Below, piece by piece: positions 7,802 through 17,555 of a DNA stretch of 64,000 bases. Position numbers and translations under genes: made by a program. The notes beneath the pieces were generated by a model. That model saw only the letters and a program-made list of their open reading frames with translations, did not search any database and was not told where the DNA came from. Position 1 is the stretch's first letter. Each line of letters starts with the position of its first letter. The DNA is from Clostridiales bacterium (GTDB lineage: Bacteria > Bacillota > Clostridia > Christensenellales > Pumilibacteraceae): the NCBI GenBank assembly GCA_015055625.1, contig SVHU01000005.1, positions 45,673 to 109,672 of the forward strand, read 5' to 3'.

Positions 7802-9655
7802 ATGATGAAGAAAATTATCGTTGTACTTACATTTCTCATGGCTGTTATCTTTGCAATGACAGGCTGTGCTTCGGAATCTTATTCTGACGTTAGCATAAGC
7901 GGAAAGCAAGATACTTCTTACGTTGTTACAAGTAATGGTGGAAGCGCAGTAAAATACGGCAACTACGTTTATTTTATCAACGGAAGCAGAGGCTACGAAG
8001 ATGATAATGGCAATTCTAACAAGTTTGGCGACGTAGTTAAGGGCGGTTTGTATAGAGCCGAGTTTATCAACGAAAAAGGCGGAGTAGTTGAAAACTACAA
8101 TGGTATAGAGGGTGTTAAAGACTTTATTCCTGCTACGGATAGCGAAACTGGAATTTCTCTTGCTTCTACTCAAAAGCTTGGATATACTAGACAGCTTGAA
8201 AACGTTGTAAATAATCAGCTTCTCGTTCCTAAGACAATTGGAACAAGTGGATATGCTGACGGTGGAATTTATATTTTTGATGATTACGTTTACTACGCAA
8301 CTCCTGCTAATACCAAGGATAAGAGTGGTAATATAATGGACAACTATACGACTTTCCTTCGTACTAAGCTTAATGGAACTGGAACTGAAGAGATTTACAC
8401 CACGCAAAACGCAAGTGCGGACAAGCCTTACGGATTCTATAAATATAACGGTAAGATGTATCTTTACGTTATGGAAAACAACTCTAAGTATGGTAATTAC
8501 GTAAATCGTATTGATATTTCTTCTAAGAAAGTAACCACCGTTGCTATTAACGTTGATAGCGTTATATTCCCCACTAATCCTATATACTATAAGGGAATGA
8601 GCAACGATAGCGTTTATGATGCTATTTATATTAGATATGCGGCAAATGATTTCCCTGCATATAAAGACGATCAGGTAAATAGAACTGGATACGTTCTTTC
8701 TTATATGCGTCCTGATGGAAAAGAAATTGTTAGTTTTGCAGAGGGCAACACCACTTTGGATATCGTTGCTGTAAGAGAAAACCTTGTATTTTATAAAGAC
8801 GTATACCTTACCGATACAGTTCTTGTAGCTCGTGACTACAATTCTATTTTTAGCGCGGACAATAAGGGCTTTAACGAGAGAGTTTATAATGGTAGCGCTG
8901 TTGCGTCTGCAACCGAGATTTATCCTTTCTTGGAAGGCGCAGGAAGTATTGACACTAACAGAATTAGTATGCTTACTATAACTTCCTCTTCATCCTCTTC
9001 AGCTAACGGCTCTTCAACTTCTACTCAAACTCTTACTTATTACAACTCTACAACTTCTCAGGGTAAAACGATTGGATCGGGTTCTACTATTGCTGTTCAA
9101 ACACACGACACCGCTGGTTTTTATTACGTTATAAACGACGGAACAACCACAAGCCTTCGTTTTTATAACCTTGCTTCTGGCTCTGATTATGCAAATACTA
9201 TCAATTCCTCAATCGGAACAAGCACATTTAAGGCTGATAAGGTAGGCTCTTACATTGTATATACCGCAACTTTGGAAGAAAAGTTTGAAAACTATACTTT
9301 CTTTACCGATCTTCAAATCGAAGATACTGAGAAAGCAACGATGTTTGTTGGAACTAGAGTAAAAGGCGACGTTCGTTCTTCTATCAAGGAAATCGTTATT
9401 GACGAGAATTCTTTTGATAAGGTAAAGACTGCTTATAAGGTAGACGACAAGCTTTCGGTTAGCAACCTTAAGATTGTATTGAAGTACTACGAAGACGAAG
9501 ATGAAGAAACTGTTGATGAAAAAATTGTAGACGTAAAGAGTAGCTGGGTAACAGGCTTCGATTCTAGCGCGGCTAAAGATACTTTAGAGCTTACGATTTC
9601 TTACACTGACGGTCCTGATAGCTTTGCAACAACTTATGAGATTTCTATAAGCTAA
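7802..9655 (+). CDS. Surface lipoprotein, beta-rich, unknown role
   Basis: The 617-residue protein starts with a lipoprotein signal ending in MTGC. The mature part is almost all beta strand and has repeated YVYFINGS- and YVYYATPA-like motifs, reminiscent of beta-propeller proteins of the DUF5050 type. A Ser/Thr-rich low-complexity segment lies at residues ~398-425. The last ~90 residues look like a bacterial Ig-like domain (KVKTAYKVDDKLSVSNLKI, ending in ISYTDG). No catalytic site is visible; a binding or structural role on the cell surface is an inference. It forms a single-gene unit with its own promoter and terminator. Confidence 0.7.
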   Translation: MMKKIIVVLTFLMAVIFAMTGCASESYSDVSISGKQDTSYVVTSNGGSAVKYGNYVYFINGSRGYEDDNGNSNKFGDVVKGGLYRAEFINEKGGVVENYNGIEGVKDFIPATDSETGISLASTQKLGYTRQLENVVNNQLLVPKTIGTSGYADGGIYIFDDYVYYATPANTKDKSGNIMDNYTTFLRTKLNGTGTEEIYTTQNASADKPYGFYKYNGKMYLYVMENNSKYGNYVNRIDISSKKVTTVAINVDSVIFPTNPIYYKGMSNDSVYDAIYIRYAANDFPAYKDDQVNRTGYVLSYMRPDGKEIVSFAEGNTTLDIVAVRENLVFYKDVYLTDTVLVARDYNSIFSADNKGFNERVYNGSAVASATEIYPFLEGAGSIDTNRISMLTITSSSSSSANGSSTSTQTLTYYNSTTSQGKTIGSGSTIAVQTHDTAGFYYVINDGTTTSLRFYNLASGSDYANTINSSIGTSTFKADKVGSYIVYTATLEEKFENYTFFTDLQIEDTEKATMFVGTRVKGDVRSSIKEIVIDENSFDKVKTAYKVDDKLSVSNLKIVLKYYEDEDEETVDEKIVDVKSSWVTGFDSSAAKDTLELTISYTDGPDSFATTYEISIS

Positions 9656-9663
9656 ATTAGTAT

Positions 9664-9697
9664 AAAACCGTTTGACAAATACTGTCGAGCGGTTTTT
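9664..9697 (+). terminator. Intrinsic terminator after the 7802 lipoprotein
   Basis: A 14-bp stem (9664-9677 with 9683-9696, two G-T pairs) and 5-nt loop end in a T-run. Confidence 0.9.
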
Positions 9698-9801
9698 ATT
9701 TTCAAAAAAGCTTACGGTATATATATTAAATAAGGAATAGGAATTTTGCTTAAAAAATCGCTAAAACTAAACATTTTAAAGCAAAATCGTATGTTTTTTG
9801 C

Positions 9802-9830
9802 TTGACATAAGCCTTGTAATAGTGTAAAAT
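9802..9830 (+). promoter_or_regulatory. Sigma-A promoter of the rplM-rpsI operon
   Basis: Consensus TTGACA (9802-9807), 17-bp spacer, TAAAAT (9825-9830). Confidence 0.85.
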
Positions 9831-9834
9831 AGTG

Positions 9835-9990
9835 GGGCATCTTGGAAAAGGTGGATTTTGTCGAGCGCGATTAGCCCTTGCGTTTTAACGAAAACATTCT
9901 TTTTTAAGGCGTAGTCATCTTTATCCGTCAGCGTGAAATTTCGGATAAAACGTGCAAAATAATTAAAATATAAAAAAGGATATTGATACC
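9835..9990 (+). promoter_or_regulatory. Structured 5' leader of rplM-rpsI
   Basis: About 155 nt lie between the predicted start of transcription and the rplM ATG. An 8-bp perfect stem (9920-9927 with 9942-9949) is present, and GGGC (9835-9838) can pair with GCCC (9874-9877). In Bacillus, L13 binds its own leader; a similar autoregulatory element is inferred here only from position and the hairpins. Confidence 0.45.
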
Positions 9991-10440
9991 ATGAAAACTA
10001 CATTTATGGCTAACGAACAGAATATCGAACGTAAATGGTACTTGGTAGATGCAGCAGGCATGCCCTTAGGAAGAGTAGCTAGCCAGGTTGCAACTGTTCT
10101 TAAAGGCAAGAACAAGCCTACCTACACCCCCCACGTTGATACTGGAGATTTCGTTATCGTTATTAACACAGACAAGATGATTCTTACAGGAAAGAAGCTC
10201 GAACAGAAATATCACTGGACACATTCGCAGTATATGGGTGGACTTAAACTTACCCAGTACAAGACCATGATGGCAAACAAGAGTGACGACGTTCTCTACG
10301 TTGCAATCAAAGGTATGTTGCCCAAGAACGCACTTGGCAGAAAGATGCTCAAGAAAGTTCGTATCTACAAGGATGGCGAACATAAGCATGAAGCACAACA
10401 GCCCGAAGTTCTTAATTTACAGGTAAAGAGGTACAACTAA
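9991..10440 (+). CDS. rplM: 50S ribosomal protein L13
   Basis: The 149-residue product is full length. It contains the family segments [17 protein letters not shown], the [15 protein letters not shown] core, the KMILTGKK strand and the [13 protein letters not shown] loop that contacts 23S rRNA. L13 is an early assembly protein of the large subunit. The ATG follows an AAGGA site and a long leader. rpsI follows after 1 nt, the near-universal bacterial pairing. Confidence 0.97.
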   Translation: MKTTFMANEQNIERKWYLVDAAGMPLGRVASQVATVLKGKNKPTYTPHVDTGDFVIVINTDKMILTGKKLEQKYHWTHSQYMGGLKLTQYKTMMANKSDDVLYVAIKGMLPKNALGRKMLKKVRIYKDGEHKHEAQQPEVLNLQVKRYN

Positions 10441-10441
10441 T

Positions 10442-10852
10442 ATGGCTAAAGCAAACGCAAAGAAGAAAATTCAGTATTGGGGAACTGGTAGACGTAAAAA
10501 GGCTATCGCACGTGTTCGTCTTGTTCCTGGTAACGGTTCTATCACCATTAATAAGCGTACTATGGACGACTATTTTGGTGAGGAAACTTTGAAGTATGTT
10601 GTAAATCAGCCCCTCGTTTTGGTTAACGCTCTTGACAAGTTCGATATTTTCGTAAACGTTGTTGGCGGTGGAATTTCTGGACAGGCTGGTGCTATTCGTC
10701 ACGGTATTTCTCGTGCGCTCGTTATCGCAGAAGAAACCTATAAGCCCGCTCTTAAGAAGGCTGGTTTCCTTACTCGTGATCCTAGAATGAAGGAAAGAAA
10801 GAAGTACGGCTTGAAGAAAGCTCGTCGCGCTCCTCAGTTCAGCAAGAGATAA
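10442..10852 (+). CDS. rpsI: 30S ribosomal protein S9
   Basis: The 136-residue protein shows the S9 hallmarks: [14 protein letters not shown] near the start, [19 protein letters not shown] in the middle, and the basic tail ending RRAPQFSKR, whose last residues reach the P-site tRNA. It is cotranscribed with rplM, one nucleotide upstream, and followed by a strong terminator. Confidence 0.97.
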   Translation: MAKANAKKKIQYWGTGRRKKAIARVRLVPGNGSITINKRTMDDYFGEETLKYVVNQPLVLVNALDKFDIFVNVVGGGISGQAGAIRHGISRALVIAEETYKPALKKAGFLTRDPRMKERKKYGLKKARRAPQFSKR

Positions 10853-10872
10853 TTCATTTATCGCAATTACAG

Positions 10873-10905
10873 AACGCTCTATGCAATACGCATGGAGCGT
10901 TTTTG
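10873..10905 (+). terminator. Terminator of the rplM-rpsI operon
   Basis: A 12-bp stem (10873-10884 with 10890-10901, one G-T pair) and 5-nt loop are followed by T-residues. Confidence 0.9.
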
Positions 10906-10934
10906 TTGTTTTGAAAGATTATTATAATATTTTG

Positions 10935-10963
10935 TTGCTATTGTGGTTGTATTTTGGTATAAT
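10935..10963 (+). promoter_or_regulatory. Promoter of rsmA
   Basis: TTGCTA (10935-10940), 17-bp spacer, and a TATAAT (10958-10963) with TGG just before it. Confidence 0.65.
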
Positions 10964-10992
10964 ATAAAAAGAATAATAAGGAAGCAAAGGTT

Positions 10993-11814
10993 ATGAACAT
11001 TAGTGAAATAACAAAAAAATATGATTTTAGGTTTTCTAAAAAGTACGGACAAAACTTTATTGGCGACGAAAACTTACTTTCGGCAATAGTAAATGATGCG
11101 CAGATAACGGAAGAGGACGTTGTTTTGGAGATTGGACCTGGAGCTGGAACGCTTACAAGACAGATTGCAAAAAGAGCGAAGCGTGTGGTTGCGTACGAAA
11201 TTGACAAAACGCTAGAGCCAATTCTTGACGATACTTTGGCAGATATTGATAACGTAGAAGTGATATTCGACGATATTATGGAAGTTAGCGAACAGGAAAT
11301 TCGCGCAAACGTGGGTGACAAGTTCAAAATCGTTGCAAACCTTCCGTACTATATTACAACCCCTATACTTTTCAAATTTTTATCAAGCTCTTTAGGTGTA
11401 GTTAGCTTTACGGTAATGGTGCAAAAAGAGGTTGCCGAGCGTATTTGCGCAAAACCTCATACGTCCGACTATGGCGCGCTTACCGTGTCAGTTGCACTTA
11501 AAGGAGAGGCTAGTATTCCGAGAATAGTAAACCGTAACAACTTTACACCTCCGCCAAACGTAGATAGCGCGATTGTGAAAATCGATTTGAAAAAGCGTTA
11601 TGATATAATGCGAGAGGATAAGATAGATGCTTTGGTAAGAGGCGCGTTCGCAATGAAGAGAAAAACGCTTGTAAACAATCTTTGCTCTTCGTTGGGGTTT
11701 AGTAGAGTGGATGCGGAAAAATATTTAGCTCAGCTTAATCTTAAGCCTACGGTAAGAGCGGAAGAGCTTAGCGCCGAGCAGTTTGCTCAGCTTTGTAACG
11801 TATTATATAGCTAA
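10993..11814 (+). CDS. rsmA: 16S rRNA dimethyladenosine transferase RsmA (KsgA)
   Basis: The 273-residue protein carries the SAM-binding motif VVLEIGPGAGTLT, the N-terminal KKYGQNF signature and the catalytic NLPYYITTPIL motif, followed by the small helical C-terminal domain. It dimethylates two adjacent adenines in helix 45 of 16S rRNA during 30S maturation. Length matches the family. In Bacillus rsmA lies next to veg and ispE; here those genes sit 9 kb downstream, so the old cluster appears split by the esterase and ABC genes. Confidence 0.96.
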   Translation: MNISEITKKYDFRFSKKYGQNFIGDENLLSAIVNDAQITEEDVVLEIGPGAGTLTRQIAKRAKRVVAYEIDKTLEPILDDTLADIDNVEVIFDDIMEVSEQEIRANVGDKFKIVANLPYYITTPILFKFLSSSLGVVSFTVMVQKEVAERICAKPHTSDYGALTVSVALKGEASIPRIVNRNNFTPPPNVDSAIVKIDLKKRYDIMREDKIDALVRGAFAMKRKTLVNNLCSSLGFSRVDAEKYLAQLNLKPTVRAEELSAEQFAQLCNVLYS

Positions 11815-11833
11815 AATTTAATCACTAAAAAGT

Positions 11834-11867
11834 AACGAGTTGTCTATGTTTTGACAGCTCGTTTTTT
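11834..11867 (+). terminator. Terminator of rsmA
   Basis: An 11-bp stem (11834-11844 with 11853-11863, one G-T pair) is followed by T6. Confidence 0.88.
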
Positions 11868-12007
11868 GCTCAAAAAGCGCATACGTATTTACGATTTTGG
11901 TGAATTGGGGTTAAAAAACGAGCGTTTCTGAAGCGGTGTTTATTGGGTTTTATAGGGTATTAGTTGTTTGTGTTTTGCATAAAAAATGGTAAAAATTATA
12001 AAAAGTA

Positions 12008-12036
12008 TTGACAGAACAAGTTTTTTTGTTTATAAT
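12008..12036 (+). promoter_or_regulatory. Consensus promoter of the first giant esterase lipoprotein
   Basis: TTGACA (12008-12013), 17-bp spacer, TATAAT (12031-12036): a match at all twelve positions. The rest of the gap from 11868 to 12100 shows no other feature. Confidence 0.85.
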
Positions 12037-12100
12037 ATTAGGTGCATTAATAAAATATATTAATACTTGTTCTACAAGAGTTTAGGATTGTAAAACAGGT

Positions 12101-12279
12101 AAAATAGGAGGAAAAATGGATAAGAAGAAATTGCTAAAAGCAGGTCTTGCAAGCATGTTGTGTCTTACTATTGGAGGCGTGGTAGTAGCGTGCTCGGATG
12201 GTAGTGGAGATGGCGGAAAGGATGATCAACCGCCTGTAACACACGAGATAACTGCAACAATTGCTAATACCAATATCGA
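12101..12279 (+). repeat. 179-bp near-identical repeat, copy 1
   Basis: This segment, from 15 bp before the ATG to codon 54 of the gene, matches 63822-64000 with one mismatch over the visible part. The repeat may continue past the window end. Sequences upstream of it differ. Confidence 0.95.
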
Positions 12280-15200
12280 AGTTGGTAAAAACGAAAGTAT
12301 TTCGCTTGACGTTGAAACGTTAGAGGGCGAGGAGTTTACTTGCGTTACCGATAAGTCTGGCGTTATTTTCTATGATGCTAAAAACGGTAAGATAATAGGT
12401 GTTAGCGAAGGAACTGTAAACATGACGTTTACAGTAAAGGGAAAGCCGTCGATAACCAAAACAATTACAATAACGGTTGTCGCACCTACAACTCAGTATG
12501 AGGTAATAATCGGAGATAGCGAGCCTATTAACGTTATGTACGGTCATAAGATTGAAAAGCCTGCTGACCCTGTAAAGGAGAGCACAGTGTCTACCGTATA
12601 TACTTTTGACTGCTGGGTAAAAGAGGGTACTGATATTGAATGGGATTTTGATACGCCTGTAACAGGTCCTGTGGTATTGGAAGCAAAGTGGACTGAAAGT
12701 GCAAGAAAGTACACTGTAACTGTGGGCGGTGAAGAGGCAGAATACGAGTATAACAGCAAGATTACAGCTCCTGCCGATCCCGATGATTATACTACTGAAA
12801 CAAAGATTTATACCTTTGAATATTGGAAGAATACAGCAACGGGTGAAAAGTGGAACTTTAACGTAGACAAGGTTATTTCCGACGGTATTGTCTTAGAGCC
12901 TTATTTTAGCGAGGCTGACAGAACGTTTGCAGTTGACGTAGAAATAGCCTCCAACCAGGTGAATCTCGGTGCGAAGCAGTATTATACGTATGAGTTTAGC
13001 GAAGCGGAAATTGAGGCTATGAACGTTGTCTTAACTGACGGAACTAATGAGTATAAGGTAGACGGCGCTGTTGAGGTTTTACCAGGCACATATACTGTAA
13101 AACTTACGTATAACGGCGTAGAATACACCAAGGAAGTAGTAGTTGGCGCTAATAATGAAAACAAGGTTGCATTTGCGCTTTCTACAAGTAAGCTTAACGG
13201 CTCGGTTGGCGGATTTAGCAGTTTTGCGCATGGTAGTAAAAAGGTAGTAAGTGGCGAAGAAGTATGGCTTGGATATTACGATTATACTTATCAAGATAAA
13301 GTTCAAGGTAGTGAGTATTATATCGAAAGTTACATTCTTTTCGAGCCAAATGACGGTAAAACTAATGCCAATCTTGTAGGACTTATGCCTGCAGTTTGTA
13401 ACGAAGACCTCAGTTCTAACGGAGCAGGAAAGCTTATCGTTGGTGTAACGCAAGCAGGAAAGCTTGCATACACAATTGCAGGAGGATGGGGATCTAAAGC
13501 TATCGAGATTGCTGACGTAAGCGACAAGATTACCACAAACGGAGAGGGCGGTTACGCATATAAGTTGGGTGTGTACAGAAACGGCGCTGACTTTGCTATA
13601 TTTGTAAACAACGAGTATATCGATACGATTTCGATTGGTATGTTCGAAGAATGTGGATTTGGCGTAGGATCTATGGCGGATAATCAGTCAAACGGATATA
13701 CAAAGTTTGTGGAGTTTAAGTATTCGTTCAATGAAGAATTGCTTTCCGATTTGTACGACGCTTCAACAAACGAAAACGATATAGAAGTTACGGCAATTTT
13801 TGATACCGATTATGCTATTGCAAACGGTAGAAAGGTATATTATCAAGACGATATTACCTACGATCAGGCAAAACGTGTAACGCTCGAAATTTATAACAGT
13901 GATAACGAACTTGTAAAAACGGTTTATACCGCAGAGCGTAAATTTGATATTGTGCTTGCTCCCGGTGCGTATAAGGCTAAAGCAACGTTTGCAGGAACAA
14001 AGGGAACAACCGTAAAAGAGAGCGAGTTTATGCTTGTAAAGAGCTCCAGGTCGTTCGTGTTTGATCTTTCTATAACCGACGTTGGTGGATCGTATACGCT
14101 TCCCAACGGAACTAAGGTTGATTCATTCGGGCAGAATTATACCTTCCCAACAGCTGACAGTATAAGTGTTTCTGACAAAACGTATGCATATATTAACGGC
14201 GTAACCGGTAGCACGTATTATATCGAAGCAACCATTACAAAGAAAGAAAAAGGCTGGCACGGATTTATTCTTAACTCTTCGGAGGGTGCGCCCACAAATG
14301 GATTTAAGAAGGTTGCAGTAGGTGTTTATGACGACGGAAACGGAACTCCATCACTCTACGTTCAGCGTAGTATAGAGCATAATTGGGGCACTGGTATAGG
14401 TATGGGCTCTGTGGCTTCGTACACAGGCACGGGCTCAACTTATAAACTTGCTGCGCTTCGTGTAAATAACAAGTATACGTTGTACATAAACGGAACTGTG
14501 GTTTGGAGCGAAACTATCGATTCTTTAACAAAGGACGGTAAAATTCTTCCTGCGGACAATATTTCGGGCTTTGGAATATTCAGAGGACTCAACTTTAATC
14601 CATCTGCTCCTACTTTGAAAGATATTAAGTATACAACTAACTTAGAAGCTATAAACGCTATCTTTAAGGGTGTAAACGCAACGCTTGAGTGTGATGACAG
14701 CGTAAGCGTTGTATCTGGCGATAGAGTTGTTAAAAACGGCGGATCGGTTTACGGAATTGAGGGAACAACCAAAAAGGTTAAGGTGGAAGTTCCCGAGGGT
14801 AAAGTTATTTCTTACCTCTCCATACAAGTAAACGGTAAGGAGCAAAAAGTTTCTTACGCTCCCGACGGATCGTTTATGTTTGACCTTACAGAATGGGGTA
14901 AGATTGTAGTAGACGTTGAGTTTGAAGAAGCAAAAGAAACCACTCTTACTCTCTCTTATGCGTCAGCGTTTGTAGAAAAAGATGGCAAGAAAATTGCGCT
15001 TTATGACCTTAGCGATATTAACCCGGCGGATATTGAGGTAGAGGTTATTAACGTTTACGGAGGAAAGACGGAGTCGTTCGTGTTTGACGGAACGAGTAAA
15101 ACTCTTAACGTAAATACTGGAACGTTTAAGATTAACTTTGTTTACAAAAACAATTTGTGGAGCAAGGATATAGTTGTAGGTGAGGACGGAGCAGAAGTTG

Positions 15201-16774
15201 TTGGATTGCTTTCAGACGTTTATCTTGGCGGAGCAATTACATTTACTACAAATACTGGCGCTCAGACAACTATTAAGTCGTTTGATAAAGCAGAAGTTGG
15301 CTCAACTTCCGGTAACGGTTGGGCGCTTGTAGACGGATACCGTAATAATATAAGCACCTCTAGTTATACTTTTGCATTCCAAAATGAAGTAGTTGGTAGC
15401 AAGTATTATCTAGAAGGCGTGTTTGACTCTACACAGACTTCTTATAGCATGTATGACAATAAATTCTCAGGCTTGCTTATCGCTCATGTAAATGATACTG
15501 CTTTGGACGGAAATGGACACAGTAAGTCGGTAGCGTACATTAAAAACGATAGTGTTGTGCTTGGAACTACGGACACTTGGTCGCTTTCTATGCCTATTAC
15601 TATTGCAAACTACAAAGACGTGCTTGGCGAGGGTAATTACGATCCTACCGCTGTTAAGCTTGGTGTTCTCAGAAATGGAACAGACTTCTATTTCTTTGTA
15701 AACGACGTATTCGTAGCGTATAGAAAGATTGATACTTACGGTAATAACGTAAGCGGATTTGGTGTTGCATCCAACGTAGTTAATAACGTAATTTCCAACT
15801 TTAACTATACGACTAACGAGCAGGCGTTAAACGAAATAACCTCGGGTATTCAGGTAACTAATCGTTCTATTGATATCTACTTGATTGCAGGTCAGTCCAA
15901 CGCTGCTGGATATACCAACTTTAACTCTGTAAACTTGCTTCCCCTTGACGAGCATTATATCTACGGATATCAGAACATTATGTACGCAGGTAATGCGGAA
16001 TCTTCTGCAAACAACTATACAACAACGGTTGATCACGAGCATCCTTGGTCGTTGCTCCGTGCAGGACAAGGCGCAGGAACAGGTAAGATTGGACCCGAAA
16101 TTGGTATGGCAAACGTTCTTTCTTCTTACTATAACGTAGAAAGCGGAAAGCAAGCAGGATTTATTAAGTTTGCTCACGGCGGAACTTGCTTGCTCGACTC
16201 TATTACTGGCGAAAATAAAGCGGGCGGAAACTGGGTATCTCCCTCTTATGAGGCAACCATTACTCCTAAATCTCCCGGAAAGCTTACCGGTGGATTGTAC
16301 AGAAGCTTATTAGAGCAGGTAGAAAAGAATATCGGCGAGCTTAAGGCAATGGGATATTCTGATATTAACGTTAAGGGCTTGTATTGGATGCAGGGTGAGT
16401 CTGACAAGGGAAATCCCACCGAATACTTAAAGGCGTTCAAGTACTTTGCGTCAGACGTCAGATCCGACCTTACAAAGATTTGCGGTCAGGATTTGTCTAA
16501 GATGCCCATTCTTATCGGCGAAATTTCCAGAACGTCTGGATCTGCTGTTCAAGGTACGGTAAGTACCAATAATGCGTTCATTGCAATGCAGAGAACTATT
16601 CCCGACCACGTAAACGATACTTACGTTATTGCGGCAGGTGATTACGATATCAACAAGCTTGTAAACGGAAGCAATACGGCTGTTGGAACGGATAGCTGGC
16701 ACTGGAACTACAAAGACCATATCGAGATTGGTAAGCTTGTAGGAAACTGTATTCTTGACAATATTTTGGACTAA
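12116..16774 (+). CDS. Giant modular lipoprotein with C-terminal SASA/SGNH esterase domain
   Basis: The 1552-residue protein begins with a lipoprotein signal (VVAC, Cys26). In order it shows: an Ig-like BIG2-type domain (~44-122); two InlB-type beta repeats (~127-194, ~198-266); then three related ~190-residue jelly-roll-like modules (~358-540, ~654-838, ~1034-1235), each introduced by a ~90-residue beta domain; and a SASA (sialate O-acetylesterase-like, SGNH) domain at ~1250-1552. The esterase has GQSN with nucleophile Ser1261, GESD (~1427-1430), and DxxH (Asp1526, His1529). It probably deacetylates surface or dietary glycans; the substrate is unknown. The three modules may bind carbohydrate. 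AGGAGG precedes the ATG. It is a single-gene unit and a paralogue of the genes at 57457 and 63837. Confidence 0.85.
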   Translation: MDKKKLLKAGLASMLCLTIGGVVVACSDGSGDGGKDDQPPVTHEITATIANTNIEVGKNESISLDVETLEGEEFTCVTDKSGVIFYDAKNGKIIGVSEGTVNMTFTVKGKPSITKTITITVVAPTTQYEVIIGDSEPINVMYGHKIEKPADPVKESTVSTVYTFDCWVKEGTDIEWDFDTPVTGPVVLEAKWTESARKYTVTVGGEEAEYEYNSKITAPADPDDYTTETKIYTFEYWKNTATGEKWNFNVDKVISDGIVLEPYFSEADRTFAVDVEIASNQVNLGAKQYYTYEFSEAEIEAMNVVLTDGTNEYKVDGAVEVLPGTYTVKLTYNGVEYTKEVVVGANNENKVAFALSTSKLNGSVGGFSSFAHGSKKVVSGEEVWLGYYDYTYQDKVQGSEYYIESYILFEPNDGKTNANLVGLMPAVCNEDLSSNGAGKLIVGVTQAGKLAYTIAGGWGSKAIEIADVSDKITTNGEGGYAYKLGVYRNGADFAIFVNNEYIDTISIGMFEECGFGVGSMADNQSNGYTKFVEFKYSFNEELLSDLYDASTNENDIEVTAIFDTDYAIANGRKVYYQDDITYDQAKRVTLEIYNSDNELVKTVYTAERKFDIVLAPGAYKAKATFAGTKGTTVKESEFMLVKSSRSFVFDLSITDVGGSYTLPNGTKVDSFGQNYTFPTADSISVSDKTYAYINGVTGSTYYIEATITKKEKGWHGFILNSSEGAPTNGFKKVAVGVYDDGNGTPSLYVQRSIEHNWGTGIGMGSVASYTGTGSTYKLAALRVNNKYTLYINGTVVWSETIDSLTKDGKILPADNISGFGIFRGLNFNPSAPTLKDIKYTTNLEAINAIFKGVNATLECDDSVSVVSGDRVVKNGGSVYGIEGTTKKVKVEVPEGKVISYLSIQVNGKEQKVSYAPDGSFMFDLTEWGKIVVDVEFEEAKETTLTLSYASAFVEKDGKKIALYDLSDINPADIEVEVINVYGGKTESFVFDGTSKTLNVNTGTFKINFVYKNNLWSKDIVVGEDGAEVVGLLSDVYLGGAITFTTNTGAQTTIKSFDKAEVGSTSGNGWALVDGYRNNISTSSYTFAFQNEVVGSKYYLEGVFDSTQTSYSMYDNKFSGLLIAHVNDTALDGNGHSKSVAYIKNDSVVLGTTDTWSLSMPITIANYKDVLGEGNYDPTAVKLGVLRNGTDFYFFVNDVFVAYRKIDTYGNNVSGFGVASNVVNNVISNFNYTTNEQALNEITSGIQVTNRSIDIYLIAGQSNAAGYTNFNSVNLLPLDEHYIYGYQNIMYAGNAESSANNYTTTVDHEHPWSLLRAGQGAGTGKIGPEIGMANVLSSYYNVESGKQAGFIKFAHGGTCLLDSITGENKAGGNWVSPSYEATITPKSPGKLTGGLYRSLLEQVEKNIGELKAMGYSDINVKGLYWMQGESDKGNPTEYLKAFKYFASDVRSDLTKICGQDLSKMPILIGEISRTSGSAVQGTVSTNNAFIAMQRTIPDHVNDTYVIAAGDYDINKLVNGSNTAVGTDSWHWNYKDHIEIGKLVGNCILDNILD

Positions 16775-16793
16775 TACAACTACTAAAGTAACT

Positions 16794-16828
16794 AAAACGG
16801 GTTTTACAATTTCGTAAAGCCCGTTTTT
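16794..16828 (+). terminator. Terminator of the first giant lipoprotein
   Basis: A 14-bp stem (16794-16807 with 16814-16827, one G-T pair) ends in T5. Confidence 0.9.
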
Positions 16829-16863
16829 CTTGCGCATAAAATAAATTATTTTTTTAATTGGGC

Positions 16864-16892
16864 TTGCAATTTAAAAAAATTTGTGATATAAT
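16864..16892 (+). promoter_or_regulatory. Promoter of the SLOG-family gene
   Basis: TTGCAA (16864-16869), 17-bp spacer, and TATAAT (16887-16892) with TGA before it. Confidence 0.7.
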
Positions 16893-16919
16893 ACCATACA
16901 CTGTATATAGAGGAATATA

Positions 16920-17411
16920 ATGGATAGAAGAAAGACTTGCGCTTTTACTGGTAATCGACCGCAAAAGCTTCCATGGGGAGAAGATGAGAATGATTATAGG
17001 TGTATTGCGGTTAAAAATAGAATACGCGAAGAAATTCTAGGCGCGATAGAGAGAGGCTACGATACGTTTATTAGTGGAATGGCTTTAGGCGGAGATATAT
17101 ACTTTGCCGAAGAAGTTCTAAACCTTAAAAAGACGTACGATATCAAGCTTATTTGCGCCATACCCTTTCCCGATCAGAGCAAGGGATGGAAAGATAAAGA
17201 CGTAGATAGATACTATGATATTTTGTCAAAAGCAGACGAGGCTATAACGCTGAGCGCGCATTACACAAGATTTTGCATGCACAAGCGTAACAGGTTTATG
17301 GTGGATAACAGCACGTTGTTGCTAAGCTTAGATTATGCAAATGACGGCGGAACAACGTCGACAGTTGCCTATGCAACTAAGCAAAACTTAGTAATTGTAT
17401 CAGTCAAATAA
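16920..17411 (+). CDS. SLOG-family protein (DUF1273/YpsA-like)
   Basis: The 163-residue protein opens with CAFTGNRPQKLPWG, the variant of the GHRP motif found in SLOG (SMF/DprA-LOG) Rossmann proteins, and has SGMALGGDIYFAE (the glycine-rich nucleotide-binding loop) and a closing NDGGTTSTVAYA. SLOG proteins are thought to bind nucleotides or ADP-ribose-like ligands; the function of DUF1273 members is not settled. The chromosomal position, with its own promoter, argues against a phage origin here. Confidence 0.82.
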   Translation: MDRRKTCAFTGNRPQKLPWGEDENDYRCIAVKNRIREEILGAIERGYDTFISGMALGGDIYFAEEVLNLKKTYDIKLICAIPFPDQSKGWKDKDVDRYYDILSKADEAITLSAHYTRFCMHKRNRFMVDNSTLLLSLDYANDGGTTSTVAYATKQNLVIVSVK

Positions 17412-17461
17412 AAAAAATTTATAATTTATGTAAAAAATAAAAAAAAACTGCATAAAAACAG

Positions 17462-17490
17462 TTTACAAACCAATGAAAAATGCATATAAT
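17462..17490 (+). promoter_or_regulatory. Promoter of the zinc-ribbon/acidic protein gene
   Basis: TTTACA (17462-17467), 17-bp spacer, TATAAT (17485-17490). Confidence 0.65.
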
Positions 17491-17555
17491 ATTGTCGCAA
17501 CGTGCATCAGTGGTTTAGCTAAAAGATAAGAAAAAATTTAATCGGAGAAAAGAAG

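Noticed and set aside
16920..17411. Prophage marker
   Set aside because: SLOG/DUF1273 genes occur in phages, but no phage structural, integrase or lysis genes lie near.
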